Source: Piscicola geometra (lineage: Eukaryota; Annelida; Clitellata; Hirudinida; Piscicolidae). From it: a stretch of DNA of 64,000 bases. Below the pieces are notes generated by a model that was not told where the DNA came from, ran no database searches, and saw only the letters and a program-made list of their open reading frames with translations. The stretch is from assembly GCA_943735955.1 (NCBI GenBank), contig OX030961.1, forward strand, positions 6,972,920-7,036,919. Reading direction: 5' to 3'. Every line of letters begins with the position of its first letter. The stretch's first letter is position 1. The translations under genes were made by a program, and so were the position numbers. Positions 10,744 through 25,842 of this stretch are shown one piece after another.

Positions 10744-13700
10744 ATGTTTTCACACTCGGGTTATTTCCTTGCCTTCAAGTGTCCCTTTTATGAAGGAGAG
10801 GGTTGTCATAGAGTGAATTGTCTTTTCAAGCATGAAAATAAAGGTCTGTTTTGAGTCAAAACTTTTGACTTAAGACCCAAAAATAAGCCATTTTCATTAG
10901 TATGAAATGCTATAAACTAGTTTTTGCATTTTATTCATCTAACTTACCTCTAGATGGCTTTGGCCTGTCAAGCAAGAAACTGTGTAGGCAGATAAGTGTT
11001 GAAAAAGGGAAGAGCTTCAAGAACCTGCCCATGGCGGTCATTCCACAGTACATCCCCACTCCAAGGCGTCTGCTCGAGAGCATGAAGATGGAGGCAGTGG
11101 AAAGAGTCACATTGGCGGACGTTTCAGAGGCTGAGTTGGGCGCCTACAGTCCCCTGCAGATGAACGACGAGCCTGATTGCCTTGCCAGTGGAGGCACTTC
11201 GTTCGGGAAGGTTGGAGTAGTATGCCACTCCCTTCCATCACTTGCTCCCGTATCTTCAGCTTTAGTGATGTCTCATCATTCTTATGATGCTTATGAAAAG
11301 AATAAATCCAAATGCAGCCCAACCTCAGCAACACAGTTTTTTAAAAATTCAACTTTTTCTGCTACAACAGCTCAAAATATATTAAAAACAACACTCACTA
11401 CTTCTATTACTACTACTACTACTACTACAAATAATTCTGCTACTAATAGTTCTACTAAAAATACTCTTGTTACTACTACTACTACTTTATCTACTTCTAC
11501 ACTCCCAACTATTGCAAAAACAACATTTAAAAATGCAGCTCCTTGCATTGCATCTAATGCATCACCAGAAGAGGCAATATCATCAAATATTAAAAAACAC
11601 ATTAAAGATAAAAATAATCAACACAGTGAAAAACACATCTCTACTGCTGAAACAGAAAATGCTACCATCTCTTCAGCACCTGTAAGTAGTAATGATGATG
11701 CCTCCACAATATCAAAGAATGCTACTAGTAAAATAGGTAATCAGGTATCTGCAAAAGTAAAAAATACGAATAAACGTAAAAAGGAGTCAAACAGTGAAGA
11801 ATTTAGAACTGAAAACAAAAGTAAAAAGGAGGCAAATACTGGAAAAAATAAAACTGAAAATAAAACCGAAAAAATGAAAATAACAACAAAGAATAACAAA
11901 AATAAGAAAAATGAAACAAAAAAGCCATCAAGTTTGCATGGTGTTGTGAAGAAGTCAGCACAGAGCAAAGAAATGGTGACGAAGGATGTTAGTGACCAGG
12001 TGATGAAAAAGGTTTCATTGGCCGTAAGCACTAGTAATAACTCAAAGAAAGAGGCTGAAGAAGATGATGATGCGGAAGATGATGATGAAGAAGAAGATGA
12101 TGAGGATGATGATGATGAGGACGATGATGAGATGAGGAGTCAGTTAAAAGTAGACGATGCCAAATGGCAGTTGGTCAAGAGGTTGTACAAGGAGAACGAG
12201 AGAGCGAGGAAGAAGGAGTTCATGAAGAAACTCATCAAAGAGCTCAACAACAAAAACAACAAGGATACTAACAACAACAACAACACCAACAAACAGGAGG
12301 AAGAGAAGGATAAAGGGGACAAGACAGATGCTTCGAAGGGCTGTGCAGAGAGGAAGCGACTTGCCCATCGAGCCTGCCTGCCTGACCGACCCGTGAGCAT
12401 CCTTCACCTAATCTCATCAATAACAAAATCTTCGGCCATTAAATAACTTTTTTTTATTTTAGAAAATATAGGTTTTGTTTGGTATATTTTTATTGGTCGC
12501 CATTATTAACAACATAGACATTCGGGTTTTAATTGTTCCAACAGATGCCAAAGAAAGCTAAAGTTCTCGCAAGTCCTCATGAAGTGATGTTGCAGCGATA
12601 CAGGGAGGCTGCACACTCCCTCAACAACAGTGGATCGACCCAGTCTGCTAGCACTGCCAACCCTCACAAAGCGCCAACTCTATCGAACAAGTCACAACAT
12701 ATAACGAAGGTCACCAACCTTGCAACAACCACTGCAACAACAGGGAAGACATCATCACATCTCACATCAGCAACAACACGAGTTGCCACCAGCAGAGATG
12801 CTCTCACCACTTCCCACTCGATCACCGCATCTCACAATACATCGAAGGCATCACGAGCCACATCAACTACAACTGCTTCAGTTGCCAGAGGGAGCGCCAT
12901 ACAGGCGTACGGAGGCGGCTTCGGCAGTGGCTTGCAGAAGGCTGTCTTTGTGAAGAATAACAAAGAGTACGACTTCAAGCTGACTAAAAATACTAATATT
13001 AGTAGTAGGCATATTAATAATACAAAGAATAGTATTAATAATAATACTACAAAGAATAGTAGTATTAATAATACTAATAATATTACAAATATCGCTAAAA
13101 ATAGTATTAATACTAGTAATACTAACGGGAGCATCTCATTGAGGGGTCCAAGCGATGGTGGTGGTGGTGGTGGTGGGAGGCAGATGAGCAAGTTTGGCGC
13201 CTTCACAGGCTCCGACAGAGTGGCACACCACCCTGCCAAAGTTGCTGCTTAGTTGTCTTGAAATTTCTTTAAGTACTTTTAAAATATCACATAAGCTGTT
13301 AAAACAAATGTAATTGGTGTCTCGAAACCAGGTGATCATGAATCGACCAATCCCGAACAACCTGGCACAGTGCCAAATTCCTTTGAACACTCGCCAAGCT
13401 GCGCTGAACAAGCTGGTCGACTTGTGTTCTGGCATTTATGACAATTCGCAGGACGCCATCACCAGAGTGAGGCACAAGTCACATGATCGTGTTGTGTTGT
13501 AATCATTATCAAGATCGTCAACTTCATCATCATCACCATCACCGTGATCATCATCATCATCACCACCACAGGCACTCTCCGAAGAGGAGAGCATGGCAAG
13601 CAACTGCACCAAGAGCGCCTACCTCTCAAGGTCATTCATATCATGCATCGTTAAACTTCCATTAACTTTTATTACATCGTTAATAACGTTGTAATATCTC

Positions 13701-16553
13701 GTTAAACTGTTATTATTATAATATAATTGTGTATACATTCTTATATAAGCATTTTGATTATACTTTAGTAGTGGACGATAATCGAAGTTGTTCTCAATGC
13801 GCAGATGTTCTAGTTGCTTGATGCGCATGAAGAGAGAGATGGAGAGTCCCGGAGAGGGTTCTAATAAGTGAGAAAGGGAGGAGGGAGAGGATGAAAAGAT
13901 ACATTCTAAATGATGAATGCACACACCCATACATACATATATAAATAGATTCAATAATTCTAACACATATACACAATGTCCTAACAGGCAAGACTTCACG
14001 GTAGTAAAAGGAATAAGGAATCCATCTTTCAAGGACATCACTCTCACCGGTGTGGTGCTTTCATGAGGCTGTACTGTTTACTTAGTACTTGTGGCTTATA
14101 TATGTTTTCTCAGTTCCGTCAATCAGCACGTATAACACGCACTGGCTGCGTCTTATACATGGATATTTCACGGTGACCACTTTCCAATAAGAAGTAATCC
14201 ACTCAAACCCCTCACTCACAACTGCAGAGGCCAGTTTCTACAAGGGCTTGCAGGCGTATCTGCTGACGCAACAGCAGCTCAAAGACAACGGCTTCCCACA
14301 CCGGCATGAAGACAAAGTGGTCATCTGTCGCACTTCTAACTCCAAGAAAGCCAGTCATAATGGTGTGTGGGAGGAGATGTATTGCTGGTGTTGGGTGGTG
14401 GCTGTTACAATACAATTCAACGACGAGTATTATTAACGTGGCGTAAACTCGGACGAGCTTCAAAACCACAAGGTGGCCACCAAATCTTTCACTTCTTTCT
14501 TCCACCACACACCACCACTCCACTGCAGCGCTAGAGAAAGTTTGCAGCAGATGCGGCACCACTTTCTACTTAGCTTCCGACGGCACATATCCCCTCCACC
14601 AACCATGCCACTACCACTGGGCCAAACCCTTCAAGAAAAAGGGTATATGGGATTTGGAGTGGCTAGACAAACAGGATTTTTAAATCAATTGTTTACATTT
14701 TTATTCAAAAGCTGTTTTTTATGAAAAGATTTCATCAAATAGTTTTATTTCGTCAAACGATATTTTAAAATTAAAATAAATTTAACTTTAACTTTTAAAT
14801 TTTTTGCACGACAGTGTACGGCTCAGTGGAGCTGGTGTACAACTGCTGTAATGCCGACTCTTCGTCCAGAGGCTGTGATAGTGCCGAAGTGGGTCGCTCA
14901 TGATAATGATAATGATGAGAATAATAATAAAAATAATAATAATACTAAAAAGAATAAAAATAATATTAAGCCATCATCATCACACCACATCATCATCATC
15001 ATCACAGTGCCACGTGCACGATGACAACAGGGAAACTGCCTTGTTGGGATTCGTGGATACATTGCCGCCCCTGAAGCCTCACCTCCCACAGCATGGGGTC
15101 TTCGCCATTGACTGTGAGATGGTTGGTTCGATGGGAGGCTGTGGTGGGATGGATCGTGTGGTTTAACGAGTGGGATAGTTTGATGGGTGGGCTGCATCGA
15201 GTGTTTTGCTGTTTTGTATTTGAAGAGTTTTTCCGAGTTAGCCGCTCGCATCACACAATTGCTTATATGCGTCGATACTTTCTTGAAAGACATTACATGC
15301 TGACTAAACAGATTGATTGCGGATAGTGATCATGAGGTTATAAAGTCCACCATTCAATTAATCAATCAAATAAATTTCTATAGCGCTCTTTAATCAAATT
15401 CAAGAGCGCTCGATTGCACACGCACAGGTGTACACGACGGCAGGCAGTGAGTTGGCGAGAGTGACAGTGGTCGATTGGAGAGGGGAGGTGTTGTTGGATA
15501 AGCTGGTGAAGCCTGATAATCCAGTTATTGACTACAATACGAGGTAGGCGTGGGTGTGTTTTTGTGTATGTGTTTTTGTGTGGGTTTGTGTACGTGAATG
15601 TGTCTTATATTCTCTTCTCACTACCACTATCATCTACCCTCCCACCACCGTGACATCTACTACACCACCATACCACAACGACAGATTCAGTGGTTTGCGA
15701 CAAGAGCACCTGCAGGGCGTGGAGACAGACCAGCGCAAGGTGCAAGCCCTCCTGCTCAGCATCATCAACAAGCAGTCCATCCTCCTGGGCCACAGCCTCG
15801 AAAACGACCTCATCTCGCTCAAGGTGGTTTTGTTTGTAGTGATGTGGTGGTGTGGTTATTCTGATGGTAGAGATGTGGTGGTGGGGATGTGGTAGTAATG
15901 ATGTGGTCGTGGTGAGGGAAACGTTCTATAATATTTGTCGTTCTATCTCGACGCTGTATTCAGTTCAAGTTAGTAATAGATAAGCCTTTCATTTATATCG
16001 AAATATCTTCCACCACCATCACACCCTCCAATACCACCACGCTGCACCACCAGCTGATGCACGCATGCGTGGTCGACACTTCAGTGGTCTTCCCTCACAA
16101 ACTGGGGCCTCCGTACAAGAGAGCCCTGAGGACACTCGCCTCTGAGCTCCTTCAGCGCATCATTCAAGACTCTGGTTCGTTGGATGGTGTTTGTGGCTGG
16201 ACGTTGTGGTTGTTAATGTTTCATTGTTGAAGTTATTGAGGTGAATTGTGTTGATGGGTGAATGTGTTGACGTTATTGTTATTTACAGTATAATACTTTT
16301 ATCATTATGAAACATCGTTATTATTCGCTTTTTCATAAATTAAATGTCTTGTTTTGTAAATAAATAAATAAACTATCATTCTAATCATCATTCTTTCCAT
16401 CTTTGTCATTATCATCATCATCCTCCTTCTCACCATCATCATCATCACTCCTCAGCAGACGGCCATGACAGCAAGGAGGATGCAGTCACGTGTGTGCATC
16501 TGATGAGCCTCAAGGTGAGACAGGACATAGCTGCAACACTCAGGAGCTACTGA
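10744..16553 (+). CDS. REXO1: RNA exonuclease 1 homolog (DEDDh 3'-5' exonuclease)
   Basis: Fifteen exons give about 1153 aa: 10744-10843, 10954-12392, 12545-13240, 13332-13466, 13572-13630, 13805-13867, 13988-14049, 14228-14362, 14529-14642, 14815-14888, 15008-15121, 15428-15543, 15685-15823, 16054-16174 and 16459-16553. All phases agree. The ATG at 10744 opens a CCCH finger ([18 protein letters not shown]), as in REXO1. A long low-complexity middle follows (Thr/Asn/Lys-rich, with an Asp/Glu run near 12055-12130), then RVAHHPA, a region matching the family's conserved ALNEEE block (ALSEEES), a Cys/His segment ([15 protein letters not shown]), and the exonuclease: FAIDCEM (ExoI), HSLENDL (ExoII), [13 protein letters not shown] and DGHDSKEDA (ExoIII). 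The family is nuclear and trims RNA 3' ends. The catalytic D, E, D, H and D residues all appear present. Several introns carry CAT/CAC repeats at the acceptor. Confidence 0.9.
15352..15415 (-). repeat. LINE-tail-like repeat, antisense, in REXO1 intron 11
   Basis: AATTAATCAATCAAATAAAT followed by TATAGCGCT and AAGAGCGCTC. It resembles the antisense tail repeats at 9250 and 17228. It lies just upstream of the acceptor at 15427. Confidence 0.5.
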
Positions 16554-16882
16554 CCTCATTAAATTAGTCATTAAAATTTAATTGTTTATTACTATTATTA
16601 AATCTTTCAATTAGTATATAAATATATTGACATTAACCTTATAATTAAACCTTTTAATTGGTTTTGATATTAACATTATAATAACTATTATAATTATTAT
16701 AAGACCTTGTTTTATTGTCTTCTTCATCATTGTATTATTGTATTTGGTATTCCTTATTCTAGTACATTGTGATTGTTATTTTTTCGTCAATTAAATGAAG
16801 TTACCTCAAGACTTCATGCTGAAAGAAAATTTGGTTCGAACAAAATTGTTGCTGTTAGAAGATATTTAATAACAATAATGAC

Positions 16883-17040
16883 GAGCATTATTATAGTGGC
16901 GTATAATCCGGACGGAACTCCAGGTCACGTGAGTTGCAAATTTTTATTTGCACCTATGTTCCACTCGAGGCTAGGACCATTAACTGTTGGTCAAGCCGAG
17001 AGTCGTTACACACTCAGCTACTTATTCACCAATTTACGGA
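16883..17040 (+). repeat. Dispersed repeat S, copy 1
   Basis: Shares ATTATAGTGGCGTATAAT at its start and GAGTCGTTACACACTC near its end with 29049-29195, with a diverged middle of similar length. It lies between the REXO1 stop and the MRPS22 end. No ORF is conserved between the copies. Class unknown. Confidence 0.55.
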
Positions 17041-17093
17041 GAGAACATGAAGAGGATCAAATTGTCCTTAAAAATTAATCGATTATTATATTA

Positions 17094-17099
17094 TTTATT
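17094..17099 (-). promoter_or_regulatory. Candidate polyadenylation signal of MRPS22
   Basis: TTTATT on the plus strand reads AATAAA on the minus strand, 16 bases after the proposed MRPS22 stop at 17115-17117. The close spacing supports that last exon. Confidence 0.45.
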
Positions 17100-17114
17100 T
17101 AAAAGTTTTTATAC

Positions 17115-19532
<2,418 letters not shown>

Positions 19533-19698
19533 TGCTGTGTCGGAACGATAATAAGTAAGCAGTTTAAAAGTGCAGTAGTTTCAACCAGATTTACTTTTAA
19601 ACTTTTATGTAAGAACTTCTTACTAAGAAGTTTTCAAAGCATTCTCGTTTCAACTTTCAAGGCATTTCTAAACTTTTAAATTGAAGTCTTACTTACTT
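19533..19698. promoter_or_regulatory. Bidirectional promoter interval between MRPS22 and MED20
   Basis: The two start codons point away from each other with only 166 bp between them (MRPS22 ATG complement 19530-19532; MED20 ATG 19699-19701), so the 5' UTRs and both core promoters must fit here or reach into the first introns. The sequence is AT-rich, with repeated AAACTTTTAA / AAACTTTTAT motifs and no obvious TATA box. The function is inferred from gene layout only. Confidence 0.55.
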
Positions 19699-20680
19699 AT
19701 GGGTGTTTCACTGTAAGTTATGTATAAGCAACATTGTTGAAGACTTGAACTTTAAGTCTTAAAGACACTCTTATACACTTCAGTCTAAGACACTTCAGTC
19801 ATACTAATTATTATACCCTTATATTATTTGCATTTTCTAGGTTATTGAACTACCCATTGGAAGAGGGTCGTGTAGGACAACAGGTGGTCGACAAACTTCA
19901 AAGTCATCTGGACAGCTTCGGAGCAGAAAATGTAGGCAGTTTCAGCGTTTGCTGTGATACATACCAAAGTCAGATACCAGGTTCATATCATTTTGAAGAA
20001 AAACCCATTTCATATTTAAGTTAATGCTACCAAAATTTTTTTGCATTTAATTAGATTATATAATCACTCATTTTATTTAAATGTTATCTCACTAGGCATG
20101 CAGAAGACGATCTACTTGATATGGGACAGCGAGCATCCTGACTCAAGCTACACCTTCCTCAGCAACAACCTGCTCAACGCATTTGTTTCAGACGCCAACT
20201 TTGACCAAATTCTGAACAAAATGGCTCCCCTCTACACCACCAAACCTCGCATTGAGGCAAAGGGAACACTGAACAAGCTGCATGATTTCACAGTCAAGCT
20301 CGCTTCTGTGGTGTACGGTCCACTCAGGTCCTTCAGAGGAATCCTCATCGAGGTTTCACTTGGGAATCATCCTGTTACATTATTCCATGAATATACAACA
20401 TTTTTACTTTATCTATTACATTTATGTTGAAATTAGTAACTCCCATCAGATTCTTTACCATCCCTGCTGTATCCCGAAAGAATGTTTCCAAATTTTCAAA
20501 GAATTCACAACTACCGTCTTCAGTAATAACCTAAGCGTTAACGTTAACGATTATGCATTCAAATTCACTTCAGACACTCCACAAACGACTGCACAAGTGA
20601 TTTCACAGTACCTGGAACATTTCACTAACATGAAGTTGTCTTCTGTTCCTACCGCAAATGAGGAAGAAAAGAATGCATAA
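19699..20680 (+). CDS. MED20: Mediator complex subunit 20
   Basis: Four exons (19699-19712, 19841-19980, 20096-20352, 20450-20680) give 213 aa, close to the 212 aa of human MED20. The first exon has only 14 coding bases; spliced, the protein begins MGVSLLLNYPLEEGRVGQQV, which matches the family N-terminus (MGVTC... with an EG..VQQ block). Later blocks are the FSVCCDTY region, KTIYLIWDSEHP, DANFDQIL, RIEAKGTLNKLHDFTVKLAS, GPLRSFRGILIE and, in exon 4, the YHPCCIPKECFQIFKEF region. MED20 is a head-module subunit of Mediator and acts in nuclear RNA polymerase II transcription. The gene is divergent from MRPS22. A polyadenylation signal lies 84 bases past the stop. Confidence 0.93.
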
Positions 20681-20764
20681 ATGACAATGTATTGTGCGCA
20701 AAAGACTGTATTCTTATTTAATTCAACTTTACAAATTGTCTTGAGTCATTAAGAATTCGTTTCA

Positions 20765-20770
20765 AATAAA
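20765..20770 (+). promoter_or_regulatory. Candidate polyadenylation signal of MED20
   Basis: AATAAA 84 bases after the MED20 stop codon, in the right orientation and before the foldback element begins. Confidence 0.5.
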
Positions 20771-20845
20771 ATAACTATTTTTGCTTTGTCTTTTTTAATT
20801 GACAAATTTTCTGGTTAAGTTATTCACCAATAGGGATTTAGGTAT

Positions 20846-23290
20846 GCGTTTAAATCAACCATACTTTAAATCTACCATACGGGGAATTTACCTCAAGAAA
20901 TTTTTATTTTTTTAATTTTACGAATAGGAAACACTACAAATAAACGAAATTAATTTTTTTTAAATAGAATTTAGTTTTTTTCTGTTTTTTTACGTCACTT
21001 TAAATTTCAACATTGGAATGTACCATACAGGGATTCTACCGTTTAATAAAACATGAGATAAAATCGTTAAATTTCAATAAAATTTGTCTTTTTTTTCACA
21101 CAATGAACATATAATAGATATGAATAGAATTTATTTGTTTAAAATAAAAAATAAGTAATTCTCGATTTTTAAGGCAAAAGAAAAAATGAAAATAGTTTAA
21201 TAAATGTGACAAAAATGTCAAAAATTAAATATAAACAGAAAACACTTCTTATAAGTGTAATCAACAACAAAAATATTGAATTTATTTTTTTTTCTATTTT
21301 TTTACGCACTTTAAAATTTCCACATTTGATTTTACCACTTAATAAAAACATGAGATAAAATCGTTAAATTTCAATAAAATTTGTTGTTTTTTTCACACCA
21401 TAAACATATAAAATATATGAATAGAATTTATTAGTTTAAAATAAAAAATAAATAAATCTCGATTTTTTTAGCAACATAAAAAGAAAAAAAGAAAAAAGTT
21501 TAATAAATGTGACAAAAATGTCAAAAATTAAATACAAACAGAAAACACTTCTTATAAGTGTAATCAACAAAAAAAATATTGAATTTTTTTTTTTTTCTAT
21601 TTGTTTACGCACTTTAAAATTTCAACATTTGATTCTACCACTTAATAAAAACATGAGATAAAATCGTTAAATTTCAATAAAATTTGTTGTTTTTTTTACA
21701 CAATCAACATATAAAATATATAAATAGAATTTATTAGTTTAAAATAAAAAATAAAAAAATCTCGATTTTTTTTAGCAACATAAAAAGAAAAAAAGAAAAA
21801 AGTTTAATAAATGTGACAAAAATGTCAAAAATTAAATACAAACAGAAAACATTTCTAATAAGTGTAATCAAAAGAAAAAATATTGAATTTATTTTTTTTT
21901 CTATTTTTTTACGCACTTTAAAATTTCAACATTTGATTCTACCACTTAATAAAAACATCAGATAAAATCGTTAAATTTCAATAAAATTTGTTGTTTTTTT
22001 ACACAATCTACATATAATAGATATGAATAGAATTTATTTGTTTAAAATAAAAAATAAGTAATTCTCGATTTTTAAGGCAAAAGAAAAAATGAAAATAGTT
22101 TAATAAATGTGACAAAAATGTCAAAAATTAAATATAAACAGAAAACACTTCTTATAAGTGTAATCAACAACAAAAATATTGAATTTATTTTTTTTTCTAT
22201 TTTTTTACGCACTTTAAAATTTCCACATTTGATTTTACCACTTAATAAAAACATGAGATAAAATCGTTAAATTTCAATAAAATTTGTTGTTTTTTTCACA
22301 CCATAAACATATAAAATATATGAATAGAATTTATTAGTTTAAAATAAAAAATAAATAAATCTCGATTTTTTTAGCAACATAAAAAGAAAAAAAGAAAAAA
22401 GTTTAATAAATGTGACAAAAATGTCAAAAATTAAATACAAACAGAAAACACTTCTTATAAGTGTAATCAACAAAAAAAATATTGAATTTATTTTTTTTTC
22501 TATTTGTTTACGCACTTTAAAATTTCAACATTTGATTCTACCACTTAATAAAAACATGAGATAAAATCGTTAAATTTCAATAAAATTTGTTGTTTTTTTT
22601 ACACAATCAACATATAAAATATATAAATAGAATTTATTAGTTTAAAATAAAAAATAAAAAAATCTCGATTTTTTTTAGCAACATAAAAAGAAAAAAAGAA
22701 AAAAGTTGAATAAATGTGACAAAAATGTCAAAAATTAAATACAAACAGAAAACACTTCTTTTAAGTGTAATCAACAAAAAAAAGATTGAATTTATTTTTT
22801 TTTTCTTTTTTTTTACGCACTTTAAAATTTCAACATTTGATTCTACCACTTAATAAAAACATGAGATAAAATCGTTAAATTTCAATAAAATTTGTTGTTT
22901 TTTTTACACAATCAACATATAATATATATAAATAGAATTTATTAGTTTAAAATAAAAAATAAGTTATTCTCGATTTTTAAGGCAAAATAAAAAGAAAAAA
23001 AGAAAAAAGTTTAATAAATGTGACAAAAATGTCAAAAATTAAATACAAACAGAAAACACTTCTTATAAGTGTAATCAACAAAAAAAATATTGAATTTATT
23101 TTTTTTTCTATTTTTTTACGCATTTTAAAATTTCAACATTTGATTCTACCACTTAATAAAACATGAGATAAAATCGTTAAATTTCAATAAAATTTGTTGT
23201 TTTTTTACACAATCAACATATAAAATATATGAATAGAATTTATTAGTTTAAAATAAAAAATAAAAAATTCTCGATTTTTTTAGCAACATA
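20846..23290 (+). repeat. Left arm: about 8 tandem ~300-bp units
   Basis: The landmark ACATGAGATAAAATCG recurs at 21051, 21348, 21651, 21955 (one-base variant), 22251, 22554, about 22858 and 23161, with spacing near 296-307 bp. Each unit also holds ATGTGACAAAAATGTCAAAA and a short CACTTCTTATAAGTG palindrome. The 60-70 aa minus-strand ORFs that recur in this array are by-products of the repeat. Confidence 0.93.
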
Positions 23291-23320
23291 ATTGTTTGAA
23301 AGTGTCTCTGTGTTTGGCCT

Positions 23321-23605
<285 letters not shown>

Positions 23606-24050
23606 GGCAGCCGCTCAAATAAATTTGTAGAATAAACTGTTTTGGGTATAATATATTAAAATTTTAAAATCTTAAGTCTAAATAAAAATTAAATTTAATT
23701 AATTAGAATGTTTTTAGTGCGAATGTTGGTTGTTTTGAATCTGTCAAGGAATGGCCGCAGCAGATCAAGATGGCCGCAGGGAATCAAGTGAGCTTCGACA
23801 TAAAGAAGAAATCCTTCCATAGCAGCAGCAGTTCCAGTGCTGGCAAGGACTTCTCCTTCACCCTCTATCGCAGCTTCGGCACCAGTAGCAAGACAGAAAA
23901 TTGAGAAGAATGATGATTGTGTTTTATGGTTTTGAGGATGATGTGGTGATGATTGTGCTGTGGTATGAGTGTTGGTATTGTAGTGATGATTGAAATTTTT
24001 TTGGTGGTGATAGTGATTTTTTGGCGGTGATTGTCATCGTGGCGCAACCT
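23606..24050 (-). repeat. Dispersed repeat family R, copy B (inverted, inside foldback loop)
   Basis: From about 23690 the sequence is the reverse complement of copy A at 10100-10480, with the shared landmarks GAATGTTTTTAGTGCGAATG, CAAGATGGCCGCAGGGAATC and a final GGCGGTGATTGTCATCGTGG. The head motif AAATAAATTTGTAGAATAAA (about 23615) is present in the opposite orientation, so this copy is rearranged. Confidence 0.7.
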
Positions 24051-24675
24051 CAACAACATTCTCCACAACAAGTCATCAGATAATAACAATCTATCTGATG
24101 ATCAATGCAAGACACTAGCCAACACATTTAATGAATTTTTTTAAACAAAATCAAAACAATTCATCAAATCATCGCAAATCGTCTCTCCACTATTCAACTT
24201 CCACATGCTCATATTCACACTCCACCATCCCTTCCAACATTCCTCACTTCTTTTGAAATAGTCACTCCACCAGAGGTCATAAAAATAATTCTAGACTCAT
24301 GCAAAAAATCTTCTCCTATAGATCCTTACCCAAACAAAATTCTCATTCACTGCAGTGAGGTGCTATCAGAAGCATTCTCTTATCTTACCAATCTCTCCTT
24401 CTCTGAAGGTCAATTTCCGGCTTCTTTCAAAACGGCTCAAATCACCCCTCTCTTTAAAAAATCAAACCTTAATCCAGATCTACCATCTAATTACAGACCA
24501 ATATCTAACCTCAGTACCCTATCAAAAATTATAGAACGACTTGCTCTGAAAAGTCTTCAACCTCATCTAAGTGCAAATCCCAATTTTACATCCTACCAAT
24601 CTGCATATCGAACCAATCGTTCCACTGAGACTGCCCTTCTACATATTCTCGACAGTACCTTCACTTCGTGCGACG
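24051..24675 (+). mobile_element. LINE reverse-transcriptase fragment (frameshifted, truncated)
   Basis: Encodes the N-terminal part of a CR1/L2/Jockey-type reverse transcriptase: DDQCKTLANTFNEFF, a frame break at the T-run near 24136-24142, then VTPPEVIKIILDSCKKSSPI, LNPDLPSNYRPISNLSTLSK and SYQSAYRTNRSTETALLHIL. The family core with the catalytic YADD motif is absent because the fragment stops where the right foldback arm begins (24676). It is therefore a dead copy interrupted by, or captured into, the foldback element. Confidence 0.85.
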
Positions 24676-25774
24676 GTAGAATCCAATGTTGAAATTTCAA
24701 AGTGCGTAAAAAAATAGAAAAAAAACAAATTCAATATTTTTTTTGTTGATTACACTTATTAGAAGTGTTTTCTGTTTGTATTTAATTTTTGACATTTTTG
24801 TCACATTTATTAAACTATTTTCATTTTTTCTTTTTATTTTGCCTTAAAAATCGAGAATTACTTATTTTTCATTTTAAACAAATAAATTCCATTCATATAT
24901 ATTATATGTTCATTGTGTGAAAAAAACAAACAAATTTTATTGAAATTTAACGATTTTATCTCATGTTTTTATTAAGTGGTAGAATCAAATGTTGAAATTT
25001 TAAAATGCGTAAAAAAATAGAAAAAAAATAAATTCAATATTTTTTTTGTTGATTACACTTATTAGAAGTGTTTTCTGTTTGTATTTAATTTTTGACATTT
25101 TTGTCACATTTATTAAACTTTTTTCTTTTTTTCTTTTTATTTTGCTTTAAAAATCGAGAATTACTTATTTTTTATTTTAAACAAATAAATTCTATTCATA
25201 TATATTATATGTTCATTGTGTGAAAAAAAAACAAATTTTATTGAAATTTAACGATTTTATCTCATGTTTTTATTAAGTGGTAGAATCAAATGTTGAAATT
25301 TTAAAATGCGTAAAAAAATAGAAAAAAAAATAAATTCAATATTTTTTTTGTTGATTACACTTATTAGAAGTGTTTTCTGTTTGTATTTAATTTTTGACAT
25401 TTTTGTCACATTTATTAAACTTTTTTCTTTTTTTCTTTTTATTTTGCCTTAAAAATCGAGAATTACTTATTTTTTATTTTAAACAAATAAATTCCATTCA
25501 TATATATTATATGTTTATTGTGTGAACAAAAATTTTTTTTTATTGAAATTTAACGATTTTATCTCATGTTTTATTAAACGGTAGAATCCCTGTATGGTAC
25601 ATTCCAATGTTGAAATTTCAAGTGACGTAAAAAACAGAAAAAAACTAAATTCTATTTTTTAAAAATTAATTTCGTTTATTTGTAGTGTTTCCTATTCGTA
25701 AAAATAAAAAAAATAAAAATTTCTTGAGGTAAATTCCCCGTATGGTAGATTTAAAGTATGGTTGATTTAAACGC
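24676..25774 (-). repeat. Right arm: about 3 inverted ~300-bp units plus end
   Basis: The landmark CGATTTTATCTCATGTTTT, reverse complement of the left-arm landmark, recurs near 24951, 25250 and 25553. The outer ~230 bp matches the outer part of the left arm, including the GATTCTACCGTTTAATAAAA unit end and the ACCATACGGGGAATTTACC terminus in reverse complement. Confidence 0.92.
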
Positions 25775-25794
25775 TACATGTCTAAACGAATCTT

Positions 25795-25842
25795 AAACTC
25801 AAAGAATTTTATAGCGCTTTTTATGAATTCATAAGTGATTTC
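25795..25842 (-). repeat. Partial antisense LINE-tail-like repeat
   Basis: TATAGCGCTTTTTATGAATT followed by CATAAGTGATTT resembles the antisense tails at 9250, 15352 and 17228, but the (ATCA)n start is missing. It lies directly between the foldback end and repeat R copy C, as at 9250-9317 before copy A. Confidence 0.4.

Noticed and set aside
21169..22849. Repeated 60-70 aa minus-strand ORFs
   Set aside because: They recur once per tandem ~300-bp unit and are rich in Phe/Ile/Lys from AT-rich repeat DNA.
20846..23290. CRISPR array
   Set aside because: Units of ~300 bp are tandem with no short direct repeats and unique spacers, and the genome is clearly eukaryotic.
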